Shown: positions 7,671 to 14,200, counted from the first letter of the stretch. The stretch: DNA of 18,568 nucleotides from an uncultured Pseudogracilibacillus sp. (GCA_937974845.1 CALJVC010000127.1:1-18568), one strand, 5' to 3'. The notes: generated by a model not told the origin, from the letters alone. Numbers and translations are program-made.

Positions 7671-8465
7671 ATGGAAAGAAGCTTATGTGTAGATGATTTT
7701 TTATACACTTTTTTTAGCGAGCAACAATGTAAGGTTCGAAGGCGAAAGGATAAAGTTTTAGAAGTCACTTTAACGGAAGAATTAGATCAAGCTATTATGA
7801 ACCGACCTTTTTATTGGCAATATATCAAAGCGATGAAGCAAGAAGGTGTACCAATGACCCTCCGCTTCTATACCGATCTTGATAGCAATCAAACCGATGC
7901 AGAATGGATTCATTTTGCTACACCACGAATGAACGATATATGCGATCAGTTAGAAAGGTCTGGACGTTATCTCCAAGCCTTTCAACAGCTTGACGTTAAG
8001 CAACAAACTGCTTTACATCCTTGGTTAATCCTTAATATACAAGTTACCTTTCAGGGAAAACAAGTGAGGGAAGAAATCCACTCTTTAGGCTTAAATTTAA
8101 TCAATGGACAAATAGTGACCGAGATGATGGAAAACCTAGCCCCCTTAACATTCCATCAAGTTATTTCACCACATTGTTTTATCATTAGCCCATTAATTAA
8201 AATACCAAGCGCCTATAAGCGACTAGAAAATTTTTTAATGGCTCATATTAAGCGGCAAGACGAAAGTTGGGCCTTAGAAAGTCTCCGTTCACTAAAGGAG
8301 GAACTACTACTTATGTCGCACTTCGACTACGACGGTCAACATAGACAGGAAATGCTTAAGGAAATCACCCTTGCCTACGAACGTTACTATCCTCAAATCA
8401 CTTGGGAAGTGATGAATGGGGGAATTCTTTATTTAGAACCAGAAGCATTAAAAAAAACGGATTAA
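7671..8465 (+). CDS. yqhG: YqhG-family protein, partner of the upstream helicase
   Basis: This 264-residue soluble protein has no signal peptide or membrane segment and no catalytic motif I can name. It belongs to the YqhG family by position and general character, being always beside the YqhH helicase in Bacillaceae as far as I know. Its ATG follows the helicase stop by 2 nt, and its AAAGGAG site lies inside the end of the helicase gene, so translation is coupled. The N-terminal half is rich in aromatic and charged residues (around 35-60, MNRPFYWQYIKAMKQEGVP). The stop codon lies inside the stem of the terminator. Function is unknown; a helicase accessory role is inferred from linkage only. 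Confidence 0.85.
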   Translation: MERSLCVDDFLYTFFSEQQCKVRRRKDKVLEVTLTEELDQAIMNRPFYWQYIKAMKQEGVPMTLRFYTDLDSNQTDAEWIHFATPRMNDICDQLERSGRYLQAFQQLDVKQQTALHPWLILNIQVTFQGKQVREEIHSLGLNLINGQIVTEMMENLAPLTFHQVISPHCFIISPLIKIPSAYKRLENFLMAHIKRQDESWALESLRSLKEELLLMSHFDYDGQHRQEMLKEITLAYERYYPQITWEVMNGGILYLEPEALKKTD

Positions 8466-8494
8466 ATCACGTTGATTTAATCCGTTTTCTTTTT
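8454..8494 (+). terminator. Terminator overlapping the yqhG stop codon
   Basis: A 16-bp stem (8454-8469 with 8473-8488) with a 3-nt loop and a T-rich tail ends the yqhH-yqhG operon. The TAA stop at 8463-8465 is within the left arm. Confidence 0.93.
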
Positions 8495-8533
8495 CTATGT
8501 ACTCAGCTAATTTACTTTCATAGAAGGAAAAGT

Positions 8534-8568
8534 AAAAACTCCTGCTCATGGAATATAAGCAGGGAGTT
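8534..8568 (-). terminator. Terminator of the DUF2626 gene
   Basis: On the minus strand AACTCC-C-TGCT pairs with AGCAGGAGT (8558-8568 with 8537-8546, one bulged base), followed by TTTTTACTTTT. It lies just past the DUF2626 stop codon. Confidence 0.8.
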
Positions 8569-8574
8569 GACAGT

Positions 8575-8817
8575 CTAATGACCGAAACCTGGTACCATAA
8601 TAAACTCTGTATACCAAGTAAAACCAATCATAAATACTGTTAAGTATGCTCCAAATAAGTACATATACGTACGCTCTGACAGTTTTAAATAACTAATTGC
8701 AAGGAAAAATGCTGTTTGAACAAGGAATAAAATGGCTGGTACATACATTTCACCCGCATAGAACATGACTGCGAAAGCTCCTGTCCAAAAGGCAACCACA
8801 CGAAACATACGATCCAT
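8575..8817 (-). CDS. yqgY: DUF2626 small membrane protein (YqgY type)
   Basis: This 80-residue protein is almost wholly hydrophobic, with three predicted membrane helices (about residues 5-22, 26-43 and 51-70) and a short tail ending VPGFGH. Sequence and size match the DUF2626 family, of which B. subtilis YqgY is the member I remember; no function is established. A strong AAAGGAGG site precedes the ATG, and an excellent sigma-A promoter lies just upstream, so it is probably well expressed as a single gene. It sits immediately downstream of comGG, with no convincing terminator between, so comG transcripts may also run into it. In B. subtilis this gene lies on the other, comGA side of the operon. 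Confidence 0.85.
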   Translation of the reverse strand: MDRMFRVVAFWTGAFAVMFYAGEMYVPAILFLVQTAFFLAISYLKLSERTYMYLFGAYLTVFMIGFTWYTEFIMVPGFGH

Positions 8818-8857
8818 GCTTTTTCCCCTCCTTTGACGTTTACCTTATACAAAGTTA

Positions 8858-8886
8858 ATTATAGACTACCGGTAATATATTGTAAA
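8858..8886 (-). promoter_or_regulatory. Sigma-A promoter of the DUF2626 gene
   Basis: On the minus strand TTTACA (8881-8886) and a perfect TATAAT (8858-8863) are 17 nt apart, about 40 nt upstream of the start codon. Confidence 0.85.
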
Positions 8887-8991
8887 GTAATCTTCATAGA
8901 AATTATCCTCTGAACGTCGTTTGTTTAAAATTGTTAACAAATCAACTCCATCTATAGTATGCACCGACGGTTAGGAATCATACAGTAGTTA

Positions 8992-9351
8992 CTAGGTTTT
9001 TGCCTCTACAATTACTTCCATCTGAAAAGCTTCGTCCCCTTCCGTTAACACTTCTATATACAACCGATAGATCTGTTCTTTTTCCCTCTTATAATGAACG
9101 GAAGTCTTCCCTTGCGGAAAATGATAGCGCAATCGGCCTTCCTTTGCAATCTCTCCTTTATTTAATCTTTCTTTTACATCTACAGTAGACATTTGTACCA
9201 TCGTTTCTGCCTTTATTTGCTCTAACAAACGTGCACTTACTTTCAGTTCATTCTGATAGATGGCTACTGTTGTCAATACACTCGAAGAGACAAGTACAAA
9301 AACGAATAAAACAAAAGGTAGGAAAAAACCTGCTTCACTCTTACGGTACAT
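8992..9351 (-). CDS. comGG: Competence minor pseudopilin ComGG
   Basis: ComGG is the last minor pseudopilin of the DNA-uptake pseudopilus, encoded at the end of the comG operon. The start at 9351 is chosen over an ATG five codons earlier because AAAGGG lies 6 nt upstream and the N-terminus MYRKSEAGFFLPFVLFV then aligns with the MYRxxGF start of B. subtilis ComGG. The 119 residues have one membrane helix (about 10-32) followed by a small polar domain. A G-F junction resembling a prepilin cleavage site is present, but there is no Glu at +5, which is usual for ComGG. It overlaps comGF by 11 nt, so translation is coupled. Confidence 0.87.
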   Translation of the reverse strand: MYRKSEAGFFLPFVLFVFVLVSSSVLTTVAIYQNELKVSARLLEQIKAETMVQMSTVDVKERLNKGEIAKEGRLRYHFPQGKTSVHYKREKEQIYRLYIEVLTEGDEAFQMEVIVEAKT

Positions 9352-9799
9352 AAAGAACCCTTTCATAACTTTCCCCCGATAATAAAGTGAGGCGAACTTT
9401 TATTCCTTGAGGATGTTCTTGAACTAAGAAAGTATCGATATCCTGTTGATATACTTCATGGCCCTGTCCCTTTACTCGTCGGCGCAGGATGGTTTCATAC
9501 TGTTCTAGTTGTACTTTCTCCTCTTCCTTAACGTAAAAAAGCTGCGTTGGAGAAAAAGCAAATTCTTCCGCTTGGTAAAGTTCATTTTGCAAAATAAAAA
9601 ACAGTTGATAAACCGAAAGGCTTTCCTGTGCTGGAACGGTTGTTATTTTAGAAATAAGCAACATACAAAGCGGAAGAAAAGCAGTAATCAACAACAAACG
9701 AAAGCTTGCGCTTACTAAAGTGAAACCATGTTCACTCCTTCCTCCTTTGATATAAGCAGAATCGTTCCCTATCACCTTTTTCATTCGTCCAAAATACAC
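9341..9799 (-). CDS. comGF: Competence pseudopilin-like protein ComGF, start uncertain
   Basis: ComGF is needed with the other minor pseudopilins to start pseudopilus assembly. The frame shows SEHG-FTLVSASF at residues 22-33 (prepilin-like, with Ser in place of Glu at +5), a membrane helix to about 55, and the hallmark ILRRRVKGQGHE near 110. The last aligns well with the RKRVDGKGH of B. subtilis ComGF. The start is a problem: the only in-frame starts are a GTG at 9799 and an ATG at 9784, far upstream inside comGE and poorly placed for a ribosome site. The strong AAAGGAGG near the comGE stop leads to an out-of-frame GTG/ATG that ends after a few codons. I give the longest extent; the real N-terminus may be near residue 22, or the sequence may hold a one-base error or mutation. 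Confidence 0.8.
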   Translation of the reverse strand: MYFGRMKKVIGNDSAYIKGGRSEHGFTLVSASFRLLLITAFLPLCMLLISKITTVPAQESLSVYQLFFILQNELYQAEEFAFSPTQLFYVKEEEKVQLEQYETILRRRVKGQGHEVYQQDIDTFLVQEHPQGIKVRLTLLSGESYERVLYVP

Positions 9800-10070
9800 A
9801 CCCCTTCACAAAAGGTTCTTTCATATCTACAGTAAAGATCATAGTTGTACCATCTCCTTCTTTTTTATAAATAGGAAACTGATTCGAGTCTTGATATACC
9901 ACTTCAGAGAGTTTGTTATATAGAGATTGAGCATGGTCTAACTTAGCTTGTAAGTCCTTCTTATCCTGTAAAATCTTTGTATATAGAGGAATCAACACTA
10001 AAGCAAGTACTAAGACTGCTTGCACACTGAGTAAAGTTTCAATCCAAACAAACCCCTTATTCCTCCACAT
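9732..10070 (-). CDS. comGE: Competence minor pseudopilin ComGE
   Basis: The 112-residue ComGE is a minor pseudopilin of the competence pilus. The chosen ATG at 10070 has AAAGGG 7 nt upstream and gives MWRNKG-FVWIETLL, matching the MWRENKG-FSTIET start of the B. subtilis protein. Longer readings of this frame run through comGD and are not supported. The class III signal is complete: Gly at -1, Phe at +1 and Glu at +5, followed by a membrane helix (about 8-30). Two cysteines near the C-terminus (in GCVFW and RFCLY) may form a disulfide, as in the homologue. It overlaps comGD by 14 nt, and its stop lies next to an AAGGAG motif expected to serve comGF. Confidence 0.88.
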   Translation of the reverse strand: MWRNKGFVWIETLLSVQAVLVLALVLIPLYTKILQDKKDLQAKLDHAQSLYNKLSEVVYQDSNQFPIYKKEGDGTTMIFTVDMKEPFVKGCVFWTNEKGDRERFCLYQRRKE

Positions 10071-10470
10071 AAAAACGCCCTTTCCCAAAAGGGAAAATAA
10101 CTCGATACAATTTCCCTTCGGCTCTATATCGATAAGTATAGGGTTGAAGGACCGAGCCCGTTGCCGAATACACAATCCGGTAGGAAGGATTATCTAAGGA
10201 TAAAGGCTCTGGTAAAGAACGATGATAACCATACTCCTCTAAATCAACGTAATATCTCTTAGGATAAAGCAGTATTTTCCCTTGATGGTCGGAATACAAA
10301 TTATAACTTTGAACAAGTAAATTATCGCTAGCAAAAAGCTGAAAGAAATTTCTTTGCTCCTGACTGCGAAGGGTATCCGAAAGTTTTGGCAAGATAAAAA
10401 AAGCAAGCGACAAGGTAATCATTAATACGACTAATAGTTCAACCAATGTAAAGCCATCCTGTTTATTCAT
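10057..10470 (-). CDS. comGD: Competence minor pseudopilin ComGD
   Basis: This 137-residue ComGD has the signal MNKQDG-FTLVELLVVL: Gly at -1, Phe at +1 and Glu at +5 for ComC cleavage, then a membrane/coiled helix (about 7-30) that packs into the pseudopilus. The start at 10470 is chosen because GGAG lies 9 nt upstream and the ATG overlaps the comGC stop by 8 nt, the tight coupling typical of this operon. The 16 extra residues of the longer frame lie within comGC and lack prepilin character. The C-terminal domain ends in a basic/aromatic stretch (FPFGKGRFYVEE). Homology to B. subtilis ComGD is by length, signal and operon position. Confidence 0.9.
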   Translation of the reverse strand: MNKQDGFTLVELLVVLMITLSLAFFILPKLSDTLRSQEQRNFFQLFASDNLLVQSYNLYSDHQGKILLYPKRYYVDLEEYGYHRSLPEPLSLDNPSYRIVYSATGSVLQPYTYRYRAEGKLYRVIFPFGKGRFYVEE

Positions 10471-10765
10471 AATATACTTCTCCGTTCCCACGCAATTTAA
10501 TCGTTTTTCCATTTCCACACGTTAAATGTTTATCTTCTATATATTTATGGGCTAGTAAGGTTTGTAAGCTACTCGGTTTCTTTTTGTGATCTAACTCATA
10601 GGCTACGACCTGGCTTTGGACAAGTTCTACCTGGGCTTCGCAACCCTTAGCATGAATGTTGGAAGAGCGTTTCGCGATATTTGGAACAATTAGTAAAATT
10701 AAAAGCGAAATAATTAATAGGACTATCAACATTTCCACTAAAGTAAAGGCTTTTTCTTGACACAC
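10463..10765 (-). CDS. comGC: Competence major pseudopilin ComGC
   Basis: ComGC is the main subunit of the pseudopilus that brings DNA to the membrane. The start is a GTG at 10765: an AAAGGAGG site directly after the comGB stop lies 7 nt upstream, and this gives MCQEKA-FTLVEML, close to MNEKG-FTLVEML of B. subtilis. An in-frame ATG eight codons earlier lies upstream of that site and overlaps comGB. In the 100-residue product the residue before the cleavage site is Ala (A6) rather than Gly, with Phe at +1 and Glu at +5. A helix of about 22 hydrophobic residues follows. Two cysteines, in KGCEAQ and LTCGNGK, match the disulfide pair known in ComGC. Confidence 0.93.
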   Translation of the reverse strand: MCQEKAFTLVEMLIVLLIISLLILLIVPNIAKRSSNIHAKGCEAQVELVQSQVVAYELDHKKKPSSLQTLLAHKYIEDKHLTCGNGKTIKLRGNGEVYYE

Positions 10766-10778
10766 ATTTCTTCCTCCT

Positions 10779-11834
10779 TTAAATAGCATCGATTAATTGA
10801 AACATGGGCCACAATATAGATAAATAAATAATGATAATAAAGGAGCCGATGGCAATATAGGCGATTGGCTGTAAATAAATTAAAGCCCGAGTAATCCTTT
10901 CCTGCATATATTCCTGTACAAATTCAGCATAGGTTTGCAAGTCCTTTTCTAAATATTCAATGTGGTTATGCCGCTGAAAAAGACTGGCTAATTGTCCGTC
11001 AATAAAAGTTAAATGATAAAGTAGATCATCGAGGTAAAACCCCTTTTTCACATGGGTTAGAATCCAATCAGCATAATACTGTACAATGGGCAAAGCATCT
11101 TGTTCCTTTAAATGTTCCAATATTTGATTGATCGAAAGCCCTGCCCGTAAAAACAAACTGACATGGCTAGCAAAATAAAAGGAAGTTTGTAAGCGTAAAT
11201 ACGAACGATATAAAGGAATGCGAGAGTAAATTTGTAGTTGAACGGGAATGGATAATCTTTTTTCATAATACTTCCATAAAAACACAGCTAAAACGATGAA
11301 TAAAATTCCACCAAAAAAGAGGTAAATACCGGTTCGGTAAAGCAGAAAAGTCACTTTTACTGTCTGGTATGCTTCTAAATAATTAAAAAACATTTCTTCG
11401 TAGGCTGGAAAAATGTAAAAGTGAATCATAAGAAGTAATAGGAAAAAAATCAGGAGTAGGATGAGAGGATAGCGGGTTGTTTTTTTAAATTGATCAATGG
11501 TTTCTAGACGTTGCTCAAATAAGCCAATACTATTTTCAAGACTAGTCATTAGATTACCATGAACACGAACAAAATAAATATATAGGACAATAAGCGGATG
11601 AAAAGAAGCTTGTTTTAGAGCTTCATCAAAGGGCTTTCCACTAAGAACCGCTTCGTGAATCGTATCGGCAACTTTCTTTAATCGTTCGTCCCATCCAATT
11701 ACTTCTAAAGCTTCAGATAAGGAATAGCCCCTTTCTAACAAACGATATAACCGTTTTAAAAAGAGTAACTGATCCTTAGAATGAATATTTTCCTTAGGAG
11801 TAATGGGTAAGAAGTTTTTTATCAATAAAACCAT
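10779..11834 (-). CDS. comGB: Competence platform protein ComGB (type II secretion F family)
   Basis: ComGB is the polytopic inner-membrane platform on which the pseudopilus assembles and on which the ComGA ATPase acts. The 351-residue protein shows two GspF-like halves: a cytosolic helical segment (about 20-110), two membrane helices (about 118-142 and 165-188), a second cytosolic segment containing the family motif FLRAGLSINQILEHL, and a final membrane helix (about 320-345). The ATG at 11834 lies within the end of comGA, giving a 41-nt overlap. Its AAAGGAG site is about 13 nt upstream, a loose spacing, so the exact start is less certain than the frame. It is slightly longer than the 323 residues I recall for B. 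subtilis. Confidence 0.92.
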   Translation of the reverse strand: MVLLIKNFLPITPKENIHSKDQLLFLKRLYRLLERGYSLSEALEVIGWDERLKKVADTIHEAVLSGKPFDEALKQASFHPLIVLYIYFVRVHGNLMTSLENSIGLFEQRLETIDQFKKTTRYPLILLLIFFLLLLMIHFYIFPAYEEMFFNYLEAYQTVKVTFLLYRTGIYLFFGGILFIVLAVFLWKYYEKRLSIPVQLQIYSRIPLYRSYLRLQTSFYFASHVSLFLRAGLSINQILEHLKEQDALPIVQYYADWILTHVKKGFYLDDLLYHLTFIDGQLASLFQRHNHIEYLEKDLQTYAEFVQEYMQERITRALIYLQPIAYIAIGSFIIIIYLSILWPMFQLIDAI

Positions 11835-12813
11835 AGCACCACGCTTTCTCCTTTAAATTAGCGAAAGTATCAGTATGCCTTCTCGTAAATGGCTCTTGTT
11901 GAATGAGGGATTGTAACAACTCCCCATCGAGCATTTCCATAATCAAAGCCCGCCGGTGAATCTTCCCATAACTAATGATAGGGAGTAGGCGTAAAGATGC
12001 AATACCAACAACGGTTTGGGAAAGGTCGGTCCGGGATATTCCTAAATCAACTAACCTTTCTACAGTTCCACTGAGATCTTTCGCATGGATTGTTGATAAA
12101 ACGAGATGCCCCGTTAAGGCCGAACGTATCGTAAACTTAGCCGTTTTTTCATCCCGAATCTCACCGACCAATAAGACATCTGGATCATGCCTTAAAGCTG
12201 CACGCAGCCCTTCTTCATAGGTCATACCTGCCCGCTCGTTAATCTCTACTTGCAAAGCATTTTCTATCTGCCTTTCTACTGGATCTTCTAAAGTAACGAT
12301 TTGACAGTTTCTTTGATCAATTAATTCCTGTAGCAAGGAATACATCAATGTTGATTTACCTGAACCAGTCGGACCAGAAATTAATAAAAGACCATTCGGC
12401 TGATAAATCCATTTCCTTATTTTAGAAGCTTGAAAAGAAAAAAGTACCAAATCTTCTAGCGCTGGAGGAACCCTTTGAGGAAAGAGGCGGATTGTTAAAC
12501 TTTCTAATCGTTGAATCGGTAAAGTTGAAATACGTAGGTGAAAACTGTTGTTTTCAGAAGTGAAAGTAATCGTCCCATTCTGGGGTCGTTTATTTTCTCC
12601 GATATCTAGATTAGCCCGGAATTTAACATAAGTTAGCATCCGCTGGTAAAAAGTAAGCGGAATTCTTTGAATAAAGGTTCTTTCACCTAGTATCCGAAAA
12701 AATATAGCGACATTTTGATAGGTAGGAGAGGGATGAAAATGAATATCAGAGGCTTGTTTCTTTACAGCCCGAATAAATAAACGCTCGACAAAAGCTGAGG
12801 TATCAGCGGTCAT
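11794..12813 (-). CDS. comGA: Competence traffic ATPase ComGA (GspE/PilB family)
   Basis: ComGA is the cytosolic hexameric ATPase that drives pseudopilus assembly. The 339 residues contain an N-terminal domain (about 1-125) and a RecA-type domain with Walker A GPTGSGKST (147-155), Asp box TLEDPVE (174-180), Walker B region ending LLVGEIRD (214-221) and His box HLVLSTIHA (236-244). All catalytic elements are intact. No tetracysteine zinc motif of the long PilB type is seen, as expected for ComGA. A GGAGGTGA site precedes the ATG by about 10 nt. It is the first gene of a seven-gene operon with overlapping cistrons, under a promoter with ComK-type AT-boxes. Confidence 0.96.
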   Translation of the reverse strand: MTADTSAFVERLFIRAVKKQASDIHFHPSPTYQNVAIFFRILGERTFIQRIPLTFYQRMLTYVKFRANLDIGENKRPQNGTITFTSENNSFHLRISTLPIQRLESLTIRLFPQRVPPALEDLVLFSFQASKIRKWIYQPNGLLLISGPTGSGKSTLMYSLLQELIDQRNCQIVTLEDPVERQIENALQVEINERAGMTYEEGLRAALRHDPDVLLVGEIRDEKTAKFTIRSALTGHLVLSTIHAKDLSGTVERLVDLGISRTDLSQTVVGIASLRLLPIISYGKIHRRALIMEMLDGELLQSLIQQEPFTRRHTDTFANLKEKAWCYGFIDKKLLTHYS

Positions 12814-12852
12814 TAACCTCGTTCACCTCCCAAGATTCTTTCGTTTATTTTG

Positions 12853-12881
12853 AGTGTACAGAAGGAATGAAAATTGTGCAA
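12853..12881 (-). promoter_or_regulatory. comG operon promoter
   Basis: On the minus strand TTGCAC (12876-12881) and TACACT (12853-12858) are 17 nt apart, about 40 nt upstream of comGA. Both hexamers are imperfect, which fits a promoter that needs an activator. Confidence 0.55.
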
Positions 12882-12933
12882 ATAGCCATTTTATCAAAAT
12901 ATTTAGCTTTCGAAAGATAAAAATCGGTATTTT
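12880..12933 (-). promoter_or_regulatory. Candidate ComK box (two AT-boxes) upstream of comGA
   Basis: Read on the minus strand, two 13-mers have the form AAAATnnCnATTT: 12880-12892 and 12921-12933. Each is one base off the ComK half-site AAAA-N5-TTTT. The proximal one abuts the comG -35. The gap of 28 nt places the centres 41 bp apart, about four helical turns, near the largest of the known ComK-box spacings. The 197-nt gap between comGA and the divergent yqzE gene holds these sites. Confidence 0.6.
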
Positions 12934-13010
12934 TTCTAAGAATCTGGTCAAAATAGAAGTAAGAAGGCTAGGAAAAATATAAAAATGATATATTTTAAAG
13001 GAGAAACTAC

Positions 13011-13163
13011 ATGCGTTTCAATGTGTATATTACAGAAATATTGAAAGATTTAGCCAAACGGGAAAAGCAAACTAAATCGAAACCATCGCCAGCATATAGT
13101 CACAAATGGTTTGGTATCTTGCCGTTTTTATTAAAGTTCCTACGTAAACAAAGAAAAAAATAG
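13011..13163 (+). CDS. yqzE: YqzE-family small protein
   Basis: This 50-residue ORF has an AAAGGAG site 7 nt upstream of its ATG. It is basic throughout, with a charged N-terminal half (LKDLAKREKQTKSKP), a conserved-looking SHKWFGILPFLLKFL segment at about 31-45 that could dip into or cross the membrane, and a basic end. The HKWFGxLPF signature is what I associate with YqzE, a competence-regulon protein found beside comGG in B. subtilis; its function is not known. Here it is on the opposite side, divergent from comGA, and may share the ComK boxes with it. The yqgX terminator from the opposite strand overlaps its stop. The identification rests on one short motif plus context. Confidence 0.68.
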   Translation: MRFNVYITEILKDLAKREKQTKSKPSPAYSHKWFGILPFLLKFLRKQRKK

Positions 13164-13189
13164 CGCGCTTCTCCTCGGAAAAGCACGCT
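13154..13189 (-). terminator. Terminator of yqgX
   Basis: On the minus strand AGCGTGCTT pairs with AAGCGCGCT (one G-U wobble; 13181-13189 with 13162-13170), followed by A then seven T (complement of 13154-13160). It overlaps the end of the YqzE-like gene. On the plus strand the wobble becomes a mismatch and no T-run follows. Confidence 0.85.
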
Positions 13190-13194
13190 TCATA

Positions 13195-13839
13195 TTACTG
13201 CTCCCGTTGAACTTGAATAGTAAAGGGATTTGAATATTTTTCGGAACCGATGGTTGTCGATGGACCATGACCAGGGTAGGCAGTAAAGAATTCATCTAAT
13301 GTATACAAATGAGTAAAAATACTCGTCATTAACTGTTGAAAGTCTCCTTCAGGTAAATCTGTCCGACCAATACCTTGATTAAATAGTGTATCACCACATA
13401 TTACAAAGGCTTCATCATGAAAAATGTAGGAAACACTTCCCGGTGAATGACCCGGGGTATGAACCGCTTCGAATGTAAAAGGACCAATTTGCCATTGACG
13501 CGGTTCGATAAGGACATCAGGCTTAGCAGTCCGAATCGCTCCAGCTTCTCCAAAGAAAAACACCGAGCGATTCAACGTTGGATCCTCCAGCCACTTCTCC
13601 TCTTTTTCGTGGAGATACACATCGATCCCATAGGTTTTACGTAAAGAATCTACAGCGCCAATATGGTCGAAGTGGGCATGGGTTAAGAGAATTGCTAACG
13701 GTTCCAATCGATTGTCTGTTAAAAACTTTTCTATCGTTTCTACCTCTGCCCCTGGGTCAAAAATAAGTGCCTTTCCTTCATGGCTAACGATATAGCAATT
13801 GGTTCCAATTGGACCTAAAGGTAAAGTATGGATGTTCAT
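13195..13839 (-). CDS. yqgX: Metallo-beta-lactamase-fold hydrolase (YqgX, glyoxalase II-like)
   Basis: This 214-residue cytosolic hydrolase belongs to the glyoxalase II-like group of metallo-beta-lactamase proteins, which cleave thioesters or similar bonds with a dinuclear metal site. The motif THAHFDH at 53-59 supplies the first ligands; HTPGHSPGS, CGDTLF and YPGHGP follow in the right order and supply the remaining His/Asp ligands. The start at 13839 is chosen because GGAGAG lies 8 nt upstream and MNIHTLPLGPIGTNCY fits the family N-terminus. A longer frame to 13902 has no ribosome site. It has its own terminator, and a large AT-rich inverted repeat covers its upstream region. The natural substrate is not readable from sequence. 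Confidence 0.93.
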   Translation of the reverse strand: MNIHTLPLGPIGTNCYIVSHEGKALIFDPGAEVETIEKFLTDNRLEPLAILLTHAHFDHIGAVDSLRKTYGIDVYLHEKEEKWLEDPTLNRSVFFFGEAGAIRTAKPDVLIEPRQWQIGPFTFEAVHTPGHSPGSVSYIFHDEAFVICGDTLFNQGIGRTDLPEGDFQQLMTSIFTHLYTLDEFFTAYPGHGPSTTIGSEKYSNPFTIQVQREQ

Positions 13840-13881
13840 TTTATGCACTCTCCATTTTTGTTCATAATTTTTTAAAAATGA

Positions 13882-13944
13882 ATAAGGATAATAACTCGAC
13901 AAATGATTATATATATTATAGAATTAATGTTGAGTTATTCTTAT
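13882..13944. repeat. Imperfect inverted repeat in the yqgX / DUF2759 divergent promoter region
   Basis: AATAACTCGACA (13890-13901) pairs with TGTTGAGTTATT (13928-13939), 11 of 12 bases. The match continues outward, ATAAG (13882-13886) with CTTAT (13940-13944), after a 3-nt bulge. The 26-nt interior is pure AT-rich sequence with two minus-strand TATAAT motifs. It looks like a cruciform-forming or operator site for two divergent genes. Confidence 0.55.
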
Positions 13945-13958
13945 GCTATTATTATACA
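13930..13958 (+). promoter_or_regulatory. Promoter of the DUF2759 gene
   Basis: TTGAGT (13930-13935) is separated by 17 nt from TATACA (13953-13958), about 45 nt upstream of the start codon. The -35 lies in the right arm of the inverted repeat. Confidence 0.5.
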
Positions 13959-14003
13959 TATAATTGTTATTATTAACACGTACATAGGGAGGTTGTATGA
14001 AAA

Positions 14004-14183
14004 ATGGTTTTAGCAATTATATTTCTTATCGTTGCACTCTTATCAGTCGTATCATTTTTGAGACAGTTGAAATTTAAAAATATTTTAGCAATTATATTTT
14101 CTGCTATTACAGCTTTAAGCTTTGGGTTTTTCTCAATAATGACTATCATTTGTGAATTAACCTCGGCGCCATTCTGTAGTTAA
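14004..14183 (+). CDS. yqgW: DUF2759 small membrane protein (YqgW type)
   Basis: This 59-residue protein has two hydrophobic helices (about residues 2-18 and 27-49) linked by a short basic turn (LRQLKFKN). The tail has two cysteines, C50 and C58. Pattern and size match DUF2759, which in B. subtilis I recall as YqgW next to yqgX; its function is unknown. GGGAGG lies 11 nt upstream of the ATG. An in-frame TGA at 13998 rules out any earlier start, and the nearer out-of-frame ATG at 13997 gives only a short peptide. It is followed by a strong hairpin terminator shared with yqgQ. Confidence 0.8.
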   Translation: MVLAIIFLIVALLSVVSFLRQLKFKNILAIIFSAITALSFGFFSIMTIICELTSAPFCS

Positions 14184-14200
14184 TTTTAAAATTGCTATAT

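Noticed and set aside
8887..8990. Terminator after comGG.
   Set aside because: Only short weak repeats such as TTGTTAACAA and TTTGTT/AACAAA are present, without a T-run, so no terminator is called.
9715..9730. RF2-type +1 frameshift at CTT TAG in the short frame after the comGE stop.
   Set aside because: A +1 slip from that frame enters the third frame, not the comGF frame, so it cannot explain how comGF is expressed.
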